Below, piece after piece: positions 51,502-60,993 of a stretch of DNA of 64,000 nt (position 1 is its first letter; each line of letters begins with the position of its first letter). The translations under genes were made by a program, and so were the position numbers. Source of the stretch: Dyadobacter sandarakinus (GTDB taxonomy: Bacteria; Bacteroidota; Bacteroidia; Cytophagales; Spirosomataceae); contig NZ_CP056775.1 in NCBI RefSeq assembly GCF_016894445.1, positions 2,730,001-2,794,000 of the forward strand, read 5' to 3'. The notes under the pieces were generated by a model. That model had not been told where the DNA came from. It did not search any database and saw only the letters and a list, made by a program, of their open reading frames with translations.

Positions 51502-53274
51502 ATGAAAGTTGCGCTCTATCTCTCTTTATTTATCGCATTTCCTGCCATCTCGCAGACTTCCAAAATGGACAGCCTTAAAAATCTTTTAGCCAGCGCGCAT
51601 GCTGACACAATAAGGATCAATTTGCTGTTTGAAATTGCCATGGAATCATGGAGCACGTTACCCGAAAACACACTGGCAAATGCTGAGAAGATCCTATCCA
51701 TGTCAAAAAAGATCAGCTATCAAAAAGGGCTGGCGGAAGGAGAATATGCGTTGGGCGTGTACTACTGGCAGAAAAATAAGTATCCCGAGGCCCTGGCGCA
51801 TTATGCTGAAAGCGGAAAAATTTACAAACGGAACCAAGATCAGGTCGGTATTGCCAAAGCAATTTCCAGTGCGGGCCTTATTTATGGAGAGCAGGGAAAT
51901 TACAGTCAGGCATTGGACAATTATTTGCAGGCGCTGGCTATTTTCGAGGGAATGAATGATCAGAAACGGAGCTCAAATATCTTCAACAGCATTGGAAATG
52001 TTCATAAAAATCAGAAAAATTACGATGAAGCACTTGTATTTTACAAGCGCGCGCAGGCAATCTGGATCAAGTTGGGAGATAAAAAATCAACGGCCGGATC
52101 TTACGTAAATATTGCATCGATATACATCCGGCAAAAAAACTTCCAGGCTGCCCTGACCAACGCGCAAAAAGCTTTGCAAATATTCGAAACGTTTAAAGAT
52201 TTTAACGGTCAGATTATTTGTCATAATAACCTGGGCGAAATTTATTATCAAACCGCTAAATATGACCTGGCTGCTGCGGAATATAATGCAGCTCTGGCGA
52301 TCAATAAAGATTTTCAGCGTAAGCCTGCGCTGGTAAGTTCTTATAACGGATTAGGGCATATTTATGCCAAAACCGGCAAAAGCGACAAGGCTTTGGAAAG
52401 CTATCAGAAAGCAAAAGAACTTGCAGAAGCAAACGGGATCCGACCGGCATTGCAGCTGGCCTATGAAGGGCTCGCGGTTGTGTATGGACAGAAGGGAAAT
52501 TTTGCGAATGCATTTCATTTTCAGGAAAAAGCAATTGCGCTGAAAGACTCTATCTACAATGAAGAAAACACGGCGAAAATGACCAACATGCGCGTACATT
52601 ACGAAAATGAGCGCAAAGAAGCCGAGCTGAAATTATTGCAAAAGGAAAAAGACCTGGGCGATGCGGCACGCAATACGATGCTGGTGGCACTAGCGGCGGT
52701 ACTTGCGATGGTGGCGCTGGCATTCAACCAGCAGCGGATCAGGGCGGCTAAAAACCGGGAGCTGCATATTGCCCAGAAAGCACTTGCAGATACCGAAATC
52801 CGTAACAGCCTGGAAAAAGAGCAGCTGCTCCGCGACGAACTTGCATTCCGCAACAAGGCACTCACCACCCACACGCTCAACCTGATCCAGAAAAACAGCA
52901 TTCTTGAAGATATCCGGGAAACGATTTTACAGGCGCTTAAATCAGGCCCCAAAGACGCAAACACGCCTTTATTCAACAAGCTGATCAACCTGATTGATTA
53001 CAGCTTCAATCTTGATAAGGACTGGGATGAGTTCAAGACGTATTTCGAGAGCGTCCATCCGGATTTTTTTACAAAACTAAAAAAAGCCACGCCCGAACTG
53101 AGCGCCGGCGAACTTCGGCTCTGTGCATTGGTAAGGCTCAACCTGAACCTGAAAGAATCCGCAGGCTTGCTCAATATTTCTCCCGACAGCGTCAAAACCG
53201 CCCGGCACAGGCTCCGGAAAAAACTCAAACTCAGCGAAGAAAGTAATCTGCTGGATTACCTGATGACCATTTGA
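51502..53274 (+). CDS. TPR-containing membrane protein with LuxR-like C-terminal helix-turn-helix
   Basis: A 590-residue Bacteroidota-type hybrid regulator. After a signal peptide (ending AISQ), about eight tetratricopeptide repeats span 60-370 (NYSQALDNYLQALAIFEGMN, GNVHKNQKNYDEALVFYKRA). A single TM (about 392-410) and a coiled coil (about 415-475) follow, then a C-terminal LuxR-like helix-turn-helix (about 525-590: LSAGELRLCALVRLNLNLKE, SPDSVKTARHRLRKKLKL). Such proteins sense through the periplasmic TPR part and act on DNA or partners from the membrane. It lies 258 bases upstream of the FG-GAP-like T9SS gene in the same direction, and the gap contains phased direct repeats, so it is a good candidate for that gene's regulator. 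Confidence 0.85.
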   Translation: MKVALYLSLFIAFPAISQTSKMDSLKNLLASAHADTIRINLLFEIAMESWSTLPENTLANAEKILSMSKKISYQKGLAEGEYALGVYYWQKNKYPEALAHYAESGKIYKRNQDQVGIAKAISSAGLIYGEQGNYSQALDNYLQALAIFEGMNDQKRSSNIFNSIGNVHKNQKNYDEALVFYKRAQAIWIKLGDKKSTAGSYVNIASIYIRQKNFQAALTNAQKALQIFETFKDFNGQIICHNNLGEIYYQTAKYDLAAAEYNAALAINKDFQRKPALVSSYNGLGHIYAKTGKSDKALESYQKAKELAEANGIRPALQLAYEGLAVVYGQKGNFANAFHFQEKAIALKDSIYNEENTAKMTNMRVHYENERKEAELKLLQKEKDLGDAARNTMLVALAAVLAMVALAFNQQRIRAAKNRELHIAQKALADTEIRNSLEKEQLLRDELAFRNKALTTHTLNLIQKNSILEDIRETILQALKSGPKDANTPLFNKLINLIDYSFNLDKDWDEFKTYFESVHPDFFTKLKKATPELSAGELRLCALVRLNLNLKESAGLLNISPDSVKTARHRLRKKLKLSEESNLLDYLMTI

Positions 53275-53312
53275 TTTAACTACTGCAAAAAACACTTCTC
53301 TCTTTTCTTAAA

Positions 53313-53328
53313 ATGCCGTATTCGGCAT
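53313..53328. promoter_or_regulatory. ATGCCG-TATT-CGGCAT palindrome
   Basis: A 16-bp palindrome with a 4-nt centre, 38 bases after the TPR-LuxR stop. No T-run follows, so it is more like an operator than a terminator. Confidence 0.4.
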
Positions 53329-53387
53329 AGGCTCTGCGCACACATCCATTTTTCCATATATGCTTGAACATCAATCACTTTACTACC

Positions 53388-53440
53388 TTGTACACCTTTT
53401 GTACACCTGCATTTTGGGGTCAGTAATCCTTTTGTATACC
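53388..53440 (+). promoter_or_regulatory. Three helically phased TTGTA(C/T)ACC repeats
   Basis: TTGTACACC at 53388-53396 and 53399-53407 and TTGTATACC at 53432-53440. The starts are 11 and 33 bp apart, that is one and three helical turns, so a protein could contact all three on one face of the DNA. They lie 93-145 bases before the start of the FG-GAP-like gene. Confidence 0.55.
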
Positions 53441-53532
53441 CGCTGAAATAGGTGCCACCTCTCCGCCTTGTTACGTTTGCATGTTCACAAAATTTCCCAT
53501 CACTTAAACCTGAAACGGTAACAAGCAACGTC

Positions 53533-56500
53533 ATGAAAACTCTTTTACAATCATCAAAAAAAGCATTGTTCGCATGGGTCCTGTTTTCTGCAATCCACCT
53601 GGGTGCTTTTGCCCAGAACTGGGACCAGATTATCAAGGCCAATGCGGGCGACAGAAACAGTAAACCCTCAGGCACCCGCTCCGCAGACGACGCTTATGGC
53701 TATGCGGTAGCCGTTTACGGCAACTATGCGGTGATCGGCGCGCCAAAAGAAGATGAAAATGCATCCGGCAAAAGCACCCTGAACAACGCAGGAGCAGCAT
53801 ACGTACTGCATTTTGAAAACGGCAGCTGGAAACAGGTCAGGAAACTTGTTCCGTCGTTTAGAGCGGCTGAAAACAATTTTGGTTCTTCGGTGTCGATCAG
53901 CGGGAGCTACATCGTAGTGGGTGCCTATGGTGAATCCCGGATCAGCATAGGACTTCCTACCCTGATCAATGCCGGCGCAGTATACATTTTTCAGAAAGAC
54001 CAGGGAGGAGAAAGTAACTGGGGCGAGGTTAAAAGACTGACCGCATCGGTACCGGATGCTTCCGATTCATTTGGGTACTCTGTATCCATCAGCGGAGAAT
54101 TTCTGGTGGTTGGCGCGCCCCTCGACGCCCAGGATGCGGCAGAAGCCAATACAAAAAGTCAGGCAGGATCGGCCTATATTTTCAGGCGCGACCTGGGCGG
54201 TCTGAACAATTGGGGACTGGCCAGAAAAATTGCTTCCATCGACCGTGCTGTCACCGACCTCTTCGGGGTTTCAGTGGCGGTGAGCGGGGATAACATTGTG
54301 GTGGGGGCCTACCTCGACGACGTGATCAATTCAGCCGGAAGCACCGTATGGGATGCCGGTTCGGCCTATATTTTCAACAGAATGCAGGGCGGTACCGACA
54401 ACTGGGGCCAGGCAAGAAAGCTGACAGCCACGACCTTGTTGGAAAACGGAAAATTCGGGGAAAGCGTGGCGATTGACGGAGATAACGTAATCGTAGGTGC
54501 CCAAAAGGATGCCGGGGCTGCATACATCTATAACAAATACAAAGGAGGTGCCGGCTTCTGGGGCGTCGTCAAAAAACTGACTGCTCCCTTTCCTGCCAAT
54601 ACCGACAATTTCGGGCAATCTGTTTCCATTCAGGGCGACTATGCAACCGTGGGTGCTCCGTTTGAATCCCAGAACAGCAATGAGGAAAACACCGTGTATA
54701 AATCCGGCTCGGCTTATATTTTCAAGCGGAACCAGGGCAGCGCCGACAACTGGGGCCAGGTGAGAAAAATCACCGCGTCTTTCCGTCAGCAAGACGATCA
54801 ATTTGGCAGTGCGGTTGCTGTTTATGGCGATAATGTGATCGTAGGTGCACCCAATGAAGACGATGACGAGGAAGAGGCAAACCAGCTTTTCAGTGCAGGA
54901 TCGGCTTATGCCTACAAGGCAGGCAATGGTGGGGCGGATAATTGGGGATTTTTAAAGAAAATGGTCATGGAAGGCTCAACGCCGGACGATCATTTTGGCT
55001 ACTCGGTGTCCATCAGCGGCAAATATGCAATCGTAGGTGCTCCTTTTGAAGACCATGACCAGCAAGGTGGAAATGCCATACTGGATGCCGGGGCTGCTTA
55101 TATTTTGTACAACAATGGTAGCAAATGGTCACAGGTTAAAAAGATTACGGCGGTGACACGCTGGGCTAATGACAACTTTGGGCAGTCAGTCTCTATCAAT
55201 GGAAAATACGCGATTGTCGGCGCGCCCCAGGGCAATCTGAACGGAATCGAAGAGGGTTATCTGGAAAATGCGGGGGCTGCCTACATTTTTTACATGGACC
55301 AGGGCGGTGCAGGAAATTGGGGGCAGGTAAAAAAATTGGCAGCATTGAACCGTCATGCAAATGACCTGTTCGGCAAATCGGTATCTATGGGCGAAAATGT
55401 GGCCATCGTCGGCGCGCCCCTCACCGATGGTACCGAGGGGGTACATCAATATGGCTCTGCATACATTTTTGCCAAAGATCAGGGGAGCGTTAATAGCTGG
55501 GGACAGGTGACTGAACTGGCGGCACCTATAAGACTGGCTGACAGCAACTTCGGCCAGTCGGTCTCGATCAGCGGAAATTACGTGATTGTTGGTGCGCCGG
55601 GCGACTCATTCAATAGCGGCGGATCGATGATTCCGTGGACCGGCGCAGCCTATGTTTTCAAAAAAAATACAAGCGCCGGGAGTGCCTGGACTTTGGTAAA
55701 AAAGATCTACGCGAATGCCCACACTGCCCTGGACCGCTTTGGTTTTTCAGTCGCAATCAGCGGAACTACGGCTATCGTGGGGGCTTATGCGGAGTCAGAG
55801 AACAGTCTTGAAGCCGACTCGCACCACGCATCCGGCTCGGCATACATTTTCAAAAAAGACCAGGGCGGGACTGAAAATTGGGGACAATTAAAAAAACTGA
55901 CGGCCAGTGACCGTGCGGCGGATGATTATTTTGGGTACTCCGTCTCGATCAGCGGAAACTGGGTGATTGTGGGTGCGTACCAGGAAGATGAAAATGCCCT
56001 TGGTTACGGAACTGCCGCCATGTCGGGTTCGGCTTACATTTTCCGCCGCGACCAGAACGGATCCAATGCCTGGGGAGAAGTCCAGAAAATCACTGCATTG
56101 AACCGCCATCCTGGCGACCGGTTTGGTTATTCGGTCAGTATCAGTGATACCTACGCCATTGCCGGATCACCTGACGACAGCCGTGACGCAAACGAACAAA
56201 ATCCACTTCCCGGAGCAGGAGCGGCATCCATTTTCCACAGCCAACCTTCTACCGCGGCACGTACAAGCGAATTTTCTTTCGGTGTAGAAAACGAGGAAGA
56301 GCAATCGGCCACCGAGGAAATGACGATTTACCCTAATCCGGTAGTAGACAGGTTGTTCATCTCTGCCGTAGCGGCCGATAAAATCGCATCCGTAAGTATC
56401 ATGAATGCATCGGGCAGATCTGTGGCATCCTCCTCCGGGCTATCAGCAGAAGGGATCACAACCAGCCACCTTATTGCAGGTACCTACATTGTGCGTATTG

Positions 56501-56550
56501 TGAAACGCGATGGTACCAGTATGCTCAGGAAGGTGGTTGTTGCCAGATAA
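53533..56550 (+). CDS. T9SS-exported FG-GAP-like repeat protein (14 repeats)
   Basis: A 1005-residue exported protein; the start at 53533 gives the signal peptide (ending GAFAQ). Fourteen repeats of about 65 residues (about 40-900) follow the pattern FGxSVxISGxYxIVGAPxxD, then GAAYIF(K/R), then NWGQVKKLTA. This is the FG-GAP/integrin-alpha-like pattern; 14 equals two seven-bladed propellers. The repeats lack the full DxDxDG calcium loop seen in true integrin repeats. A C-terminal T9SS sorting domain (about 925-1005, YPNPVVDRLFISA, ending RKVVVAR) shows secretion or surface attachment. It is downstream of the TPR-LuxR regulator. It probably has an adhesive or structural role; no catalytic motif is seen. 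Confidence 0.88.
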   Translation: MKTLLQSSKKALFAWVLFSAIHLGAFAQNWDQIIKANAGDRNSKPSGTRSADDAYGYAVAVYGNYAVIGAPKEDENASGKSTLNNAGAAYVLHFENGSWKQVRKLVPSFRAAENNFGSSVSISGSYIVVGAYGESRISIGLPTLINAGAVYIFQKDQGGESNWGEVKRLTASVPDASDSFGYSVSISGEFLVVGAPLDAQDAAEANTKSQAGSAYIFRRDLGGLNNWGLARKIASIDRAVTDLFGVSVAVSGDNIVVGAYLDDVINSAGSTVWDAGSAYIFNRMQGGTDNWGQARKLTATTLLENGKFGESVAIDGDNVIVGAQKDAGAAYIYNKYKGGAGFWGVVKKLTAPFPANTDNFGQSVSIQGDYATVGAPFESQNSNEENTVYKSGSAYIFKRNQGSADNWGQVRKITASFRQQDDQFGSAVAVYGDNVIVGAPNEDDDEEEANQLFSAGSAYAYKAGNGGADNWGFLKKMVMEGSTPDDHFGYSVSISGKYAIVGAPFEDHDQQGGNAILDAGAAYILYNNGSKWSQVKKITAVTRWANDNFGQSVSINGKYAIVGAPQGNLNGIEEGYLENAGAAYIFYMDQGGAGNWGQVKKLAALNRHANDLFGKSVSMGENVAIVGAPLTDGTEGVHQYGSAYIFAKDQGSVNSWGQVTELAAPIRLADSNFGQSVSISGNYVIVGAPGDSFNSGGSMIPWTGAAYVFKKNTSAGSAWTLVKKIYANAHTALDRFGFSVAISGTTAIVGAYAESENSLEADSHHASGSAYIFKKDQGGTENWGQLKKLTASDRAADDYFGYSVSISGNWVIVGAYQEDENALGYGTAAMSGSAYIFRRDQNGSNAWGEVQKITALNRHPGDRFGYSVSISDTYAIAGSPDDSRDANEQNPLPGAGAASIFHSQPSTAARTSEFSFGVENEEEQSATEEMTIYPNPVVDRLFISAVAADKIASVSIMNASGRSVASSSGLSAEGITTSHLIAGTYIVRIVKRDGTSMLRKVVVAR

Positions 56551-56670
56551 ATCCCGGGATGCAATTCAACTTCGCATCTTCTGAAATGGCCAAGGAAGAA
56601 TATCAAAGTCGTGTAATATCCCCTTCATTGCCTTCAGGGTATATTCAGTCAGGTAATTAGCACTTACAAT

Positions 56671-56958
56671 TTGATTCAATGCCTTGGATTCAGGGTGTTG
56701 AATCAAACTGTGAGCTTTTTGAAGTTTATTGCCACAGATAAAATTGTCGGCTGCGCCAAGTACACGACCCACGAGCCCTGCATTCTCTGCTCCTACGCGA
56801 TCCGGCATTATCAAATCAGCTGGGTAGGCTTCATGCATGCTGTGCCGGCAGTTGGCGGCGTCAGTTCACCTTACGCGATATTGACGGCAACCGATATATC
56901 AATTTGGATGCCACCACCTGAGATGATGCACTTCGGAACATTTCCTGATGCTAATTAA
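56671..56958 (+). pseudogene. Nucleoside deaminase, C-terminal remnant
   Basis: The last 70 codons of this frame carry the zinc-binding half of a cytidine/guanine-deaminase-like enzyme: YTTHEPCILCSYAIRHYQIS (PCxxC motif), then AVPAVGGVSSPYAILTATDI and a C-terminal tail. Upstream, where the catalytic HAE motif should be, no frame encodes it, so the N-terminal half is missing. The enzyme would lack the proton-shuttling Glu and the zinc His, so it cannot be active. A minus-strand frame overlapping it (56566-56838) reads as an open frame but has no motif and is taken as its antisense shadow. Confidence 0.6.
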
Positions 56959-57083
56959 ATATTATCGAAATTGCATTGGGCCGATGTTTGACATTGAAGA
57001 ACCAAGCCCGTGAAATAGGATGGCTCAGACCTGGCAGTTAGTCGTATGATCTTTGGCAAGATGGACTAACTTTCTGAAAGCAG

Positions 57084-57109
57084 GTTAACGTTTACACCTA
57101 AACGTTAAC
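57084..57109. promoter_or_regulatory. 10-bp perfect inverted repeat (GTTAACGTTT/AAACGTTAAC)
   Basis: Arms at 57084-57093 and 57100-57109 with a 6-nt centre. The AACGTTT/AAACGTT halves resemble operators of LacI-type dimers. It lies in the gap between the deaminase remnant and the small membrane-protein gene; no LacI-type gene is in the window. Confidence 0.5.
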
Positions 57110-57231
57110 GTAGAAATATTGCAATTGATTTTTTTGGAGATAGAAGGTGGCAAACCAGCACTGTGTATTTAAGATTGGCGTTAACTGTAAGCTAGTCATA
57201 ACATCCATCCAAAGTTATCAACGTGAACTTA

Positions 57232-57507
57232 CTACCTCTTGTATGTCAGGCAAATAGCCAGCCATATAAAGACAAACAGCCATATCACGGATGTCTTCCA
57301 GCGCCCCGGCCAATTTCGGATACAATAATAAAGCAAGACCTCCACTGCGAAAGCTGCAGTACCGGCCATTAAATAGTACTGGAATGGAAGTCTTTCCGTA
57401 TCGAAATTTCTTCTAAAAAGCGTTTCGAATATCGAAAACAGCACGCTTCCCATGATCATAAACCGCCACCAATCTTTTTGCGATTCCAGCTTCTTTAATT
57501 GATCCAT
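57232..57507 (-). CDS. Small membrane protein (91 aa)
   Basis: A 91-residue protein with a charged N terminus (MDQLKKLESQKDWWRF) and three hydrophobic segments (about 17-32, 44-62, 70-88). It ends in a basic tail. The layout is that of a genuine small inner-membrane protein, but I recognise no family. It stands alone, with 340 bases of apparently gene-free DNA on its right. Confidence 0.6.
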   Translation of the reverse strand: MDQLKKLESQKDWWRFMIMGSVLFSIFETLFRRNFDTERLPFQYYLMAGTAAFAVEVLLYYCIRNWPGRWKTSVIWLFVFIWLAICLTYKR

Positions 57508-57847
57508 CGTTTATATACGCTTTAAAATGCTGTTGAACTAACACCAGCCTGTCCGGCAAAAGTAATCCAGATGGCTAGCAATATATTTTATTCAAACATC
57601 TTGGTTGACAAAATCTACAAACTTTCACACACTCCTTTTTATTTCTGATACAATATATTTTTGATGCCCAATTTTCACATGACAAGGATAAACCTTCAAA
57701 ACAGTGTGAAACATTTGTTCAATCCAAAAACAGACATAGCGGCTGCACAAGTTAAATTACGTTAAAAGAGCTTTACGAATATTTTCTCGTTCATTTAGTA
57801 CCCTATCTTCGCAGGTAATAATTTCCATCTAATTGATTTATACTACG
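57508..57847. other. 340-base intergenic region
   Basis: A/T-rich divergent spacer without a supportable gene. Near its right end TATCTTCG (57804-57811) is a one-mismatch version of the TANNTTTG -7 box, 36 nt before the next start, and may be that gene's promoter. Confidence 0.4.
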
Positions 57848-58231
57848 ATGAGATTTACCGGGATACTGGCCATCTGTCTCGCACTTACACTATCGGATTT
57901 TGCCTTTGGCCAGAACTTTCATGCTGACAAAAGCTCCATTAGAAAGAAAGGCGTAAATGAAACCACTATAATTAATGCGAACCAAATATCCACGGATGGG
58001 CAAATTGTAACCTATACAGGCAACGTCTCCGTCAAGTCATGCGGAATGACTGTTCAGCGGGCAGATAAAGCTACTCTTGACATCAAAACAAAGAAGCTCA
58101 CCATCTGGAATACAAATAAGAAGTTCAGGGTCGACATCGCCACAGGAGATCAGGATTGCAACTTTTCCAAGGGCCGCGTCGAATACACGCCCGGATCAGG
58201 TGTGGTTATGTATGCCACACTACCTGATTGA
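57848..58231 (+). CDS. Exported OstA/LptA-like small protein
   Basis: A 127-residue protein with signal peptide (ending FAFGQ). The mature part (NANQISTDGQIVTYTGNVSV, then KADKATLDIKTKKLTIWNT-type strands) has the repeating beta pattern of OstA/LptA domains, which in their best-known members carry lipopolysaccharide across the periplasm. It contains two Cys (SCGM and QDCNF). It is shorter than a full LptA and has no Lpt neighbours, so a role in LPS transport is unproven. I chose the ATG at 57848 over the in-frame TTG at 57833 because it gives the signal peptide. Confidence 0.65.
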   Translation: MRFTGILAICLALTLSDFAFGQNFHADKSSIRKKGVNETTIINANQISTDGQIVTYTGNVSVKSCGMTVQRADKATLDIKTKKLTIWNTNKKFRVDIATGDQDCNFSKGRVEYTPGSGVVMYATLPD

Positions 58232-58364
58232 TGTGAGGGTTTTATAAGGCTTAAAAGCAATCGCTTTCCCAGATGCCCAGCAGGTTGAAAAGTCGATTAA
58301 ACAGGCGAAACTTTTCAAATACGTTTTTGAATGTGTTAATTATACTTTGTTAATCCCATTTTTT

Positions 58365-58919
58365 TCAGGGATTGTCAGTAAAATGACGCCGGCCTTTTTC
58401 CTGGTTAAATTTTCTGGCGTTGTATTCGTCCGACGCTTTTCTGGCGATAGACAACGTTTTCCAGTTCTCATCATTTACCATTTTTGCAACATAAACAATC
58501 TGGCCAATGTGATAAGGATAATGTGCCAGTTGCCGGTTGATTGCTTCTATCACGGTATGACCTTCATTTCGGATATAAACGATCTTTTCCAGATCACGTT
58601 CATCAAGATTGCGTAGGGTCGACAGCAAACAATCCCAACCGTTGTTCCAATGCTGAATCATTTGTTCCCGGCTGCTTAAATACGGCTCAAATTCCAGGTC
58701 CCTGTTGCGCCAGGTTTTCTCGCCGTCGGTCGTCAGGAAATCTGTAAAGCGGGAAAGCATATTGCCAGCCAGGTGATTGACGACCATTGCGATACTATTG
58801 CTTTCAGGATTATACTGCCAAAAAAGCGACTCATCTGATACCTGTGCCATCGCTTTATCACCCAGCATTTTATAATATTCAAATTGCTTGATGGCACTTG
58901 ACAAATAGCTGTTATTCAT
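58365..58919 (-). CDS. DinB-like protein (DUF1572)
   Basis: A 184-residue four-helix-bundle protein of the DinB/YfiT-like superfamily. Metal-binding His candidates are in MVVNHLAGNMLSRF and LAHYPYHIGQIVYVAKM, at the usual positions; the third helix carries HWNNGWDCLL. It is cytoplasmic with no signal. Superfamily members include bacillithiol- and mycothiol-dependent transferases; the role of this subfamily (DUF1572) is not established. It is monocistronic. Confidence 0.85.
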   Translation of the reverse strand: MNNSYLSSAIKQFEYYKMLGDKAMAQVSDESLFWQYNPESNSIAMVVNHLAGNMLSRFTDFLTTDGEKTWRNRDLEFEPYLSSREQMIQHWNNGWDCLLSTLRNLDERDLEKIVYIRNEGHTVIEAINRQLAHYPYHIGQIVYVAKMVNDENWKTLSIARKASDEYNARKFNQEKGRRHFTDNP

Positions 58920-59076
58920 GGCTCTGAATATTTAAAAATAACCTGCATTGGAATTGTAACCTTGTTACTAAAAAGAAAACCAGGAGACGAAATTGGAGAA
59001 CGCAATCCAGACTCTTGTCAATCAGGTATACAGAAAGCAAAGTGAAAAGGGCTATCGATTAAGTAGCCCTTCCATC

Positions 59077-60960
59077 TTATTGGCGTATTGCGATCTTTCG
59101 GGTTATTTCTATGCCATCCACAAGGGTTACCTTGACAAAGTATAAGCCAGGTGTAAATGATTTGATATTAATATCCACGGAAGGTTTATCTCCTGAGCTG
59201 TAAAGTAACTTTCCTTGGTTATCAAGGACTTGTACACCATTTACTTTCGACCAGTCCCGAGCCTTTAAGTGGATGTTCTCCACTGCCGGATTGGGATAAA
59301 CGGATACAGTAAATTCCGCCCCAAACTGCACATGCCGGATTTTGCTGTAAGCAAATGATCCGTCTGCATCTACCATTTTAAGCCGGTACAGGTTATCGGA
59401 TCCTAATACAGGGGTAGTGTGTGTATAGTGGTAAACGTTCAACTTTTTACTCTCCCCTTGTGCATGAACCTTGGTTAGGTTTGTCCATGCTTTTCCATCC
59501 AGGCTATGCTGTATTTCAAAGTAGTCACTGTTGGTTTCGGATGTAGTTTGCCAAATAAGAGCTGCGTTTTCGTTCTCTTTGGCAGCTGTGAAACTTTTCA
59601 GGATTACGGGGAGAGGTGGCTGCTCTTCAACCAGTTTTAAAACCCACATATCATTGATTCCTTTGGGATCCTCTGATTTATAGATATTCTTTGGTGAGCG
59701 GGAATATCCTGCAAGAAGATAACCTCCATCAGAAGCCGGGATAATTGAGTAAGCTACATCAGCCTCGATGCCTCCAATAGTCTTATCCCATTTGGTTGTT
59801 CCGTTTGAATCCAGTCGAATAGCCCAAATGTCCGAACTGCCGTAGCCAGGTTCTGTTTTGTCTTTCCCGCGATCGCCGAAGTCAGACATTCCAACTGCTA
59901 TTACTCCCTTATCAGGCGTCTCTATCAAACTATAAAACAGGTCGTATCCTACTGGATTATAATCATCCCCCGTGTCAATGCTACCTAACACCCGGTCCCA
60001 TATTTTGTTGAGTGAGGAATCTGTTTTTACTATCCAGTAGTCTAACCCGGATGCACTTTGAGATTGGTCACCATTTGCCGGGCCGCTGATGGATCCGCCG
60101 AGAAGAAATCCGCCGTCTAAGGATTGTTTTATTTCCAGACATTCCGCCAAACTTATCTGCCCACCCAGCTGCTTAAACCACATCTTGTTTCCATTAGCGT
60201 CGACCCGCATCATGTTAAACCAGTCATTATACCCTTCGTAAGTGGTAACATTGCCAATTAACAATCCACCATCTGCAAGAATCTGAGAAGTAACCGGTCG
60301 GCATAACCCACCTGTTCCGACGACTTTATCCCATAAGATCAAACCATTTGGCGCAAGCTTTACAATCCACTCCTCAACGAAATTATCCCCGCCAACAGAA
60401 GATGCGGTCTTGTCACCGCTCGGAGGCCCATATGTCGGCCCAACCAATAAGTAACCTCCGCCCACTGCTTCGTGGATACCGATTATTCCATCAGGCTGGT
60501 TTGTTCCTATCGTCCGATCCCATTGTTTGTTCCCCAATGCGTCGATTTTGACAATCCAAATATCCTGCGGGGTTTGTTTGCCTGGCTTAACGGGTTCGGT
60601 CTTATCGCCGCCTGATCCGGATTTTGAGTTGCCTGCTATAATGTAACCGCCATCAGAAGTTGAAGCTGCTACCGTAAGAACATCATCGGCTGTGCCTCCA
60701 AAGGTTTTATCCCATTGTTTATTGCCGCTCTTATCGATCTTTATTATCCAGTAGTCTATTCCGCCGCGACTGTCTTCTGTTTTGTCAAATGCTGCATTAG
60801 AACCTGACTGGCCAGCCAACAGGTATCCACCGTCTTTGGAGGGAACAGCCTTAACTGCTCCGCCGACCCCGAAAGTTTTGTCCCACTTTACAACAGGAGT
60901 CTGAGCGATTGCGACTGTTGTTAGTGACAGAAGGGTAATGCTGAGTAAAAGATGTTTCAT
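59077..60960 (-). CDS. T9SS-exported seven-repeat propeller protein (duplicate of the 34339 gene)
   Basis: A 627-residue exported protein (signal ending VAIAQ; the start at 60960 was chosen because the frame beyond it, to 61071, is not signal-like). Seven repeats (about 24-450), one of them degenerate (WFKQLGG), are followed by a fibronectin-like spacer (LPVILKSFTAAKENENAALI) and a T9SS sorting domain (YPNPAVENIHLK, ending RKIAIRQ). Length and order equal those of the protein at 34339-36222, with substitutions throughout. It is downstream of the L-domain gene at 61155, as its paralogue is of 36412, and has its own upstream element. Confidence 0.88.
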   Translation of the reverse strand: MKHLLLSITLLSLTTVAIAQTPVVKWDKTFGVGGAVKAVPSKDGGYLLAGQSGSNAAFDKTEDSRGGIDYWIIKIDKSGNKQWDKTFGGTADDVLTVAASTSDGGYIIAGNSKSGSGGDKTEPVKPGKQTPQDIWIVKIDALGNKQWDRTIGTNQPDGIIGIHEAVGGGYLLVGPTYGPPSGDKTASSVGGDNFVEEWIVKLAPNGLILWDKVVGTGGLCRPVTSQILADGGLLIGNVTTYEGYNDWFNMMRVDANGNKMWFKQLGGQISLAECLEIKQSLDGGFLLGGSISGPANGDQSQSASGLDYWIVKTDSSLNKIWDRVLGSIDTGDDYNPVGYDLFYSLIETPDKGVIAVGMSDFGDRGKDKTEPGYGSSDIWAIRLDSNGTTKWDKTIGGIEADVAYSIIPASDGGYLLAGYSRSPKNIYKSEDPKGINDMWVLKLVEEQPPLPVILKSFTAAKENENAALIWQTTSETNSDYFEIQHSLDGKAWTNLTKVHAQGESKKLNVYHYTHTTPVLGSDNLYRLKMVDADGSFAYSKIRHVQFGAEFTVSVYPNPAVENIHLKARDWSKVNGVQVLDNQGKLLYSSGDKPSVDINIKSFTPGLYFVKVTLVDGIEITRKIAIRQ

Positions 60961-60993
60961 TGAAGTCCGTTTAGGATGTTTGGTTTTAATCCT

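Noticed and set aside
56566..56838. 90-residue minus-strand frame over the deaminase remnant
   Set aside because: The plus strand carries THEPCILCSYAIRH, a specific deaminase motif; the minus frame has none.
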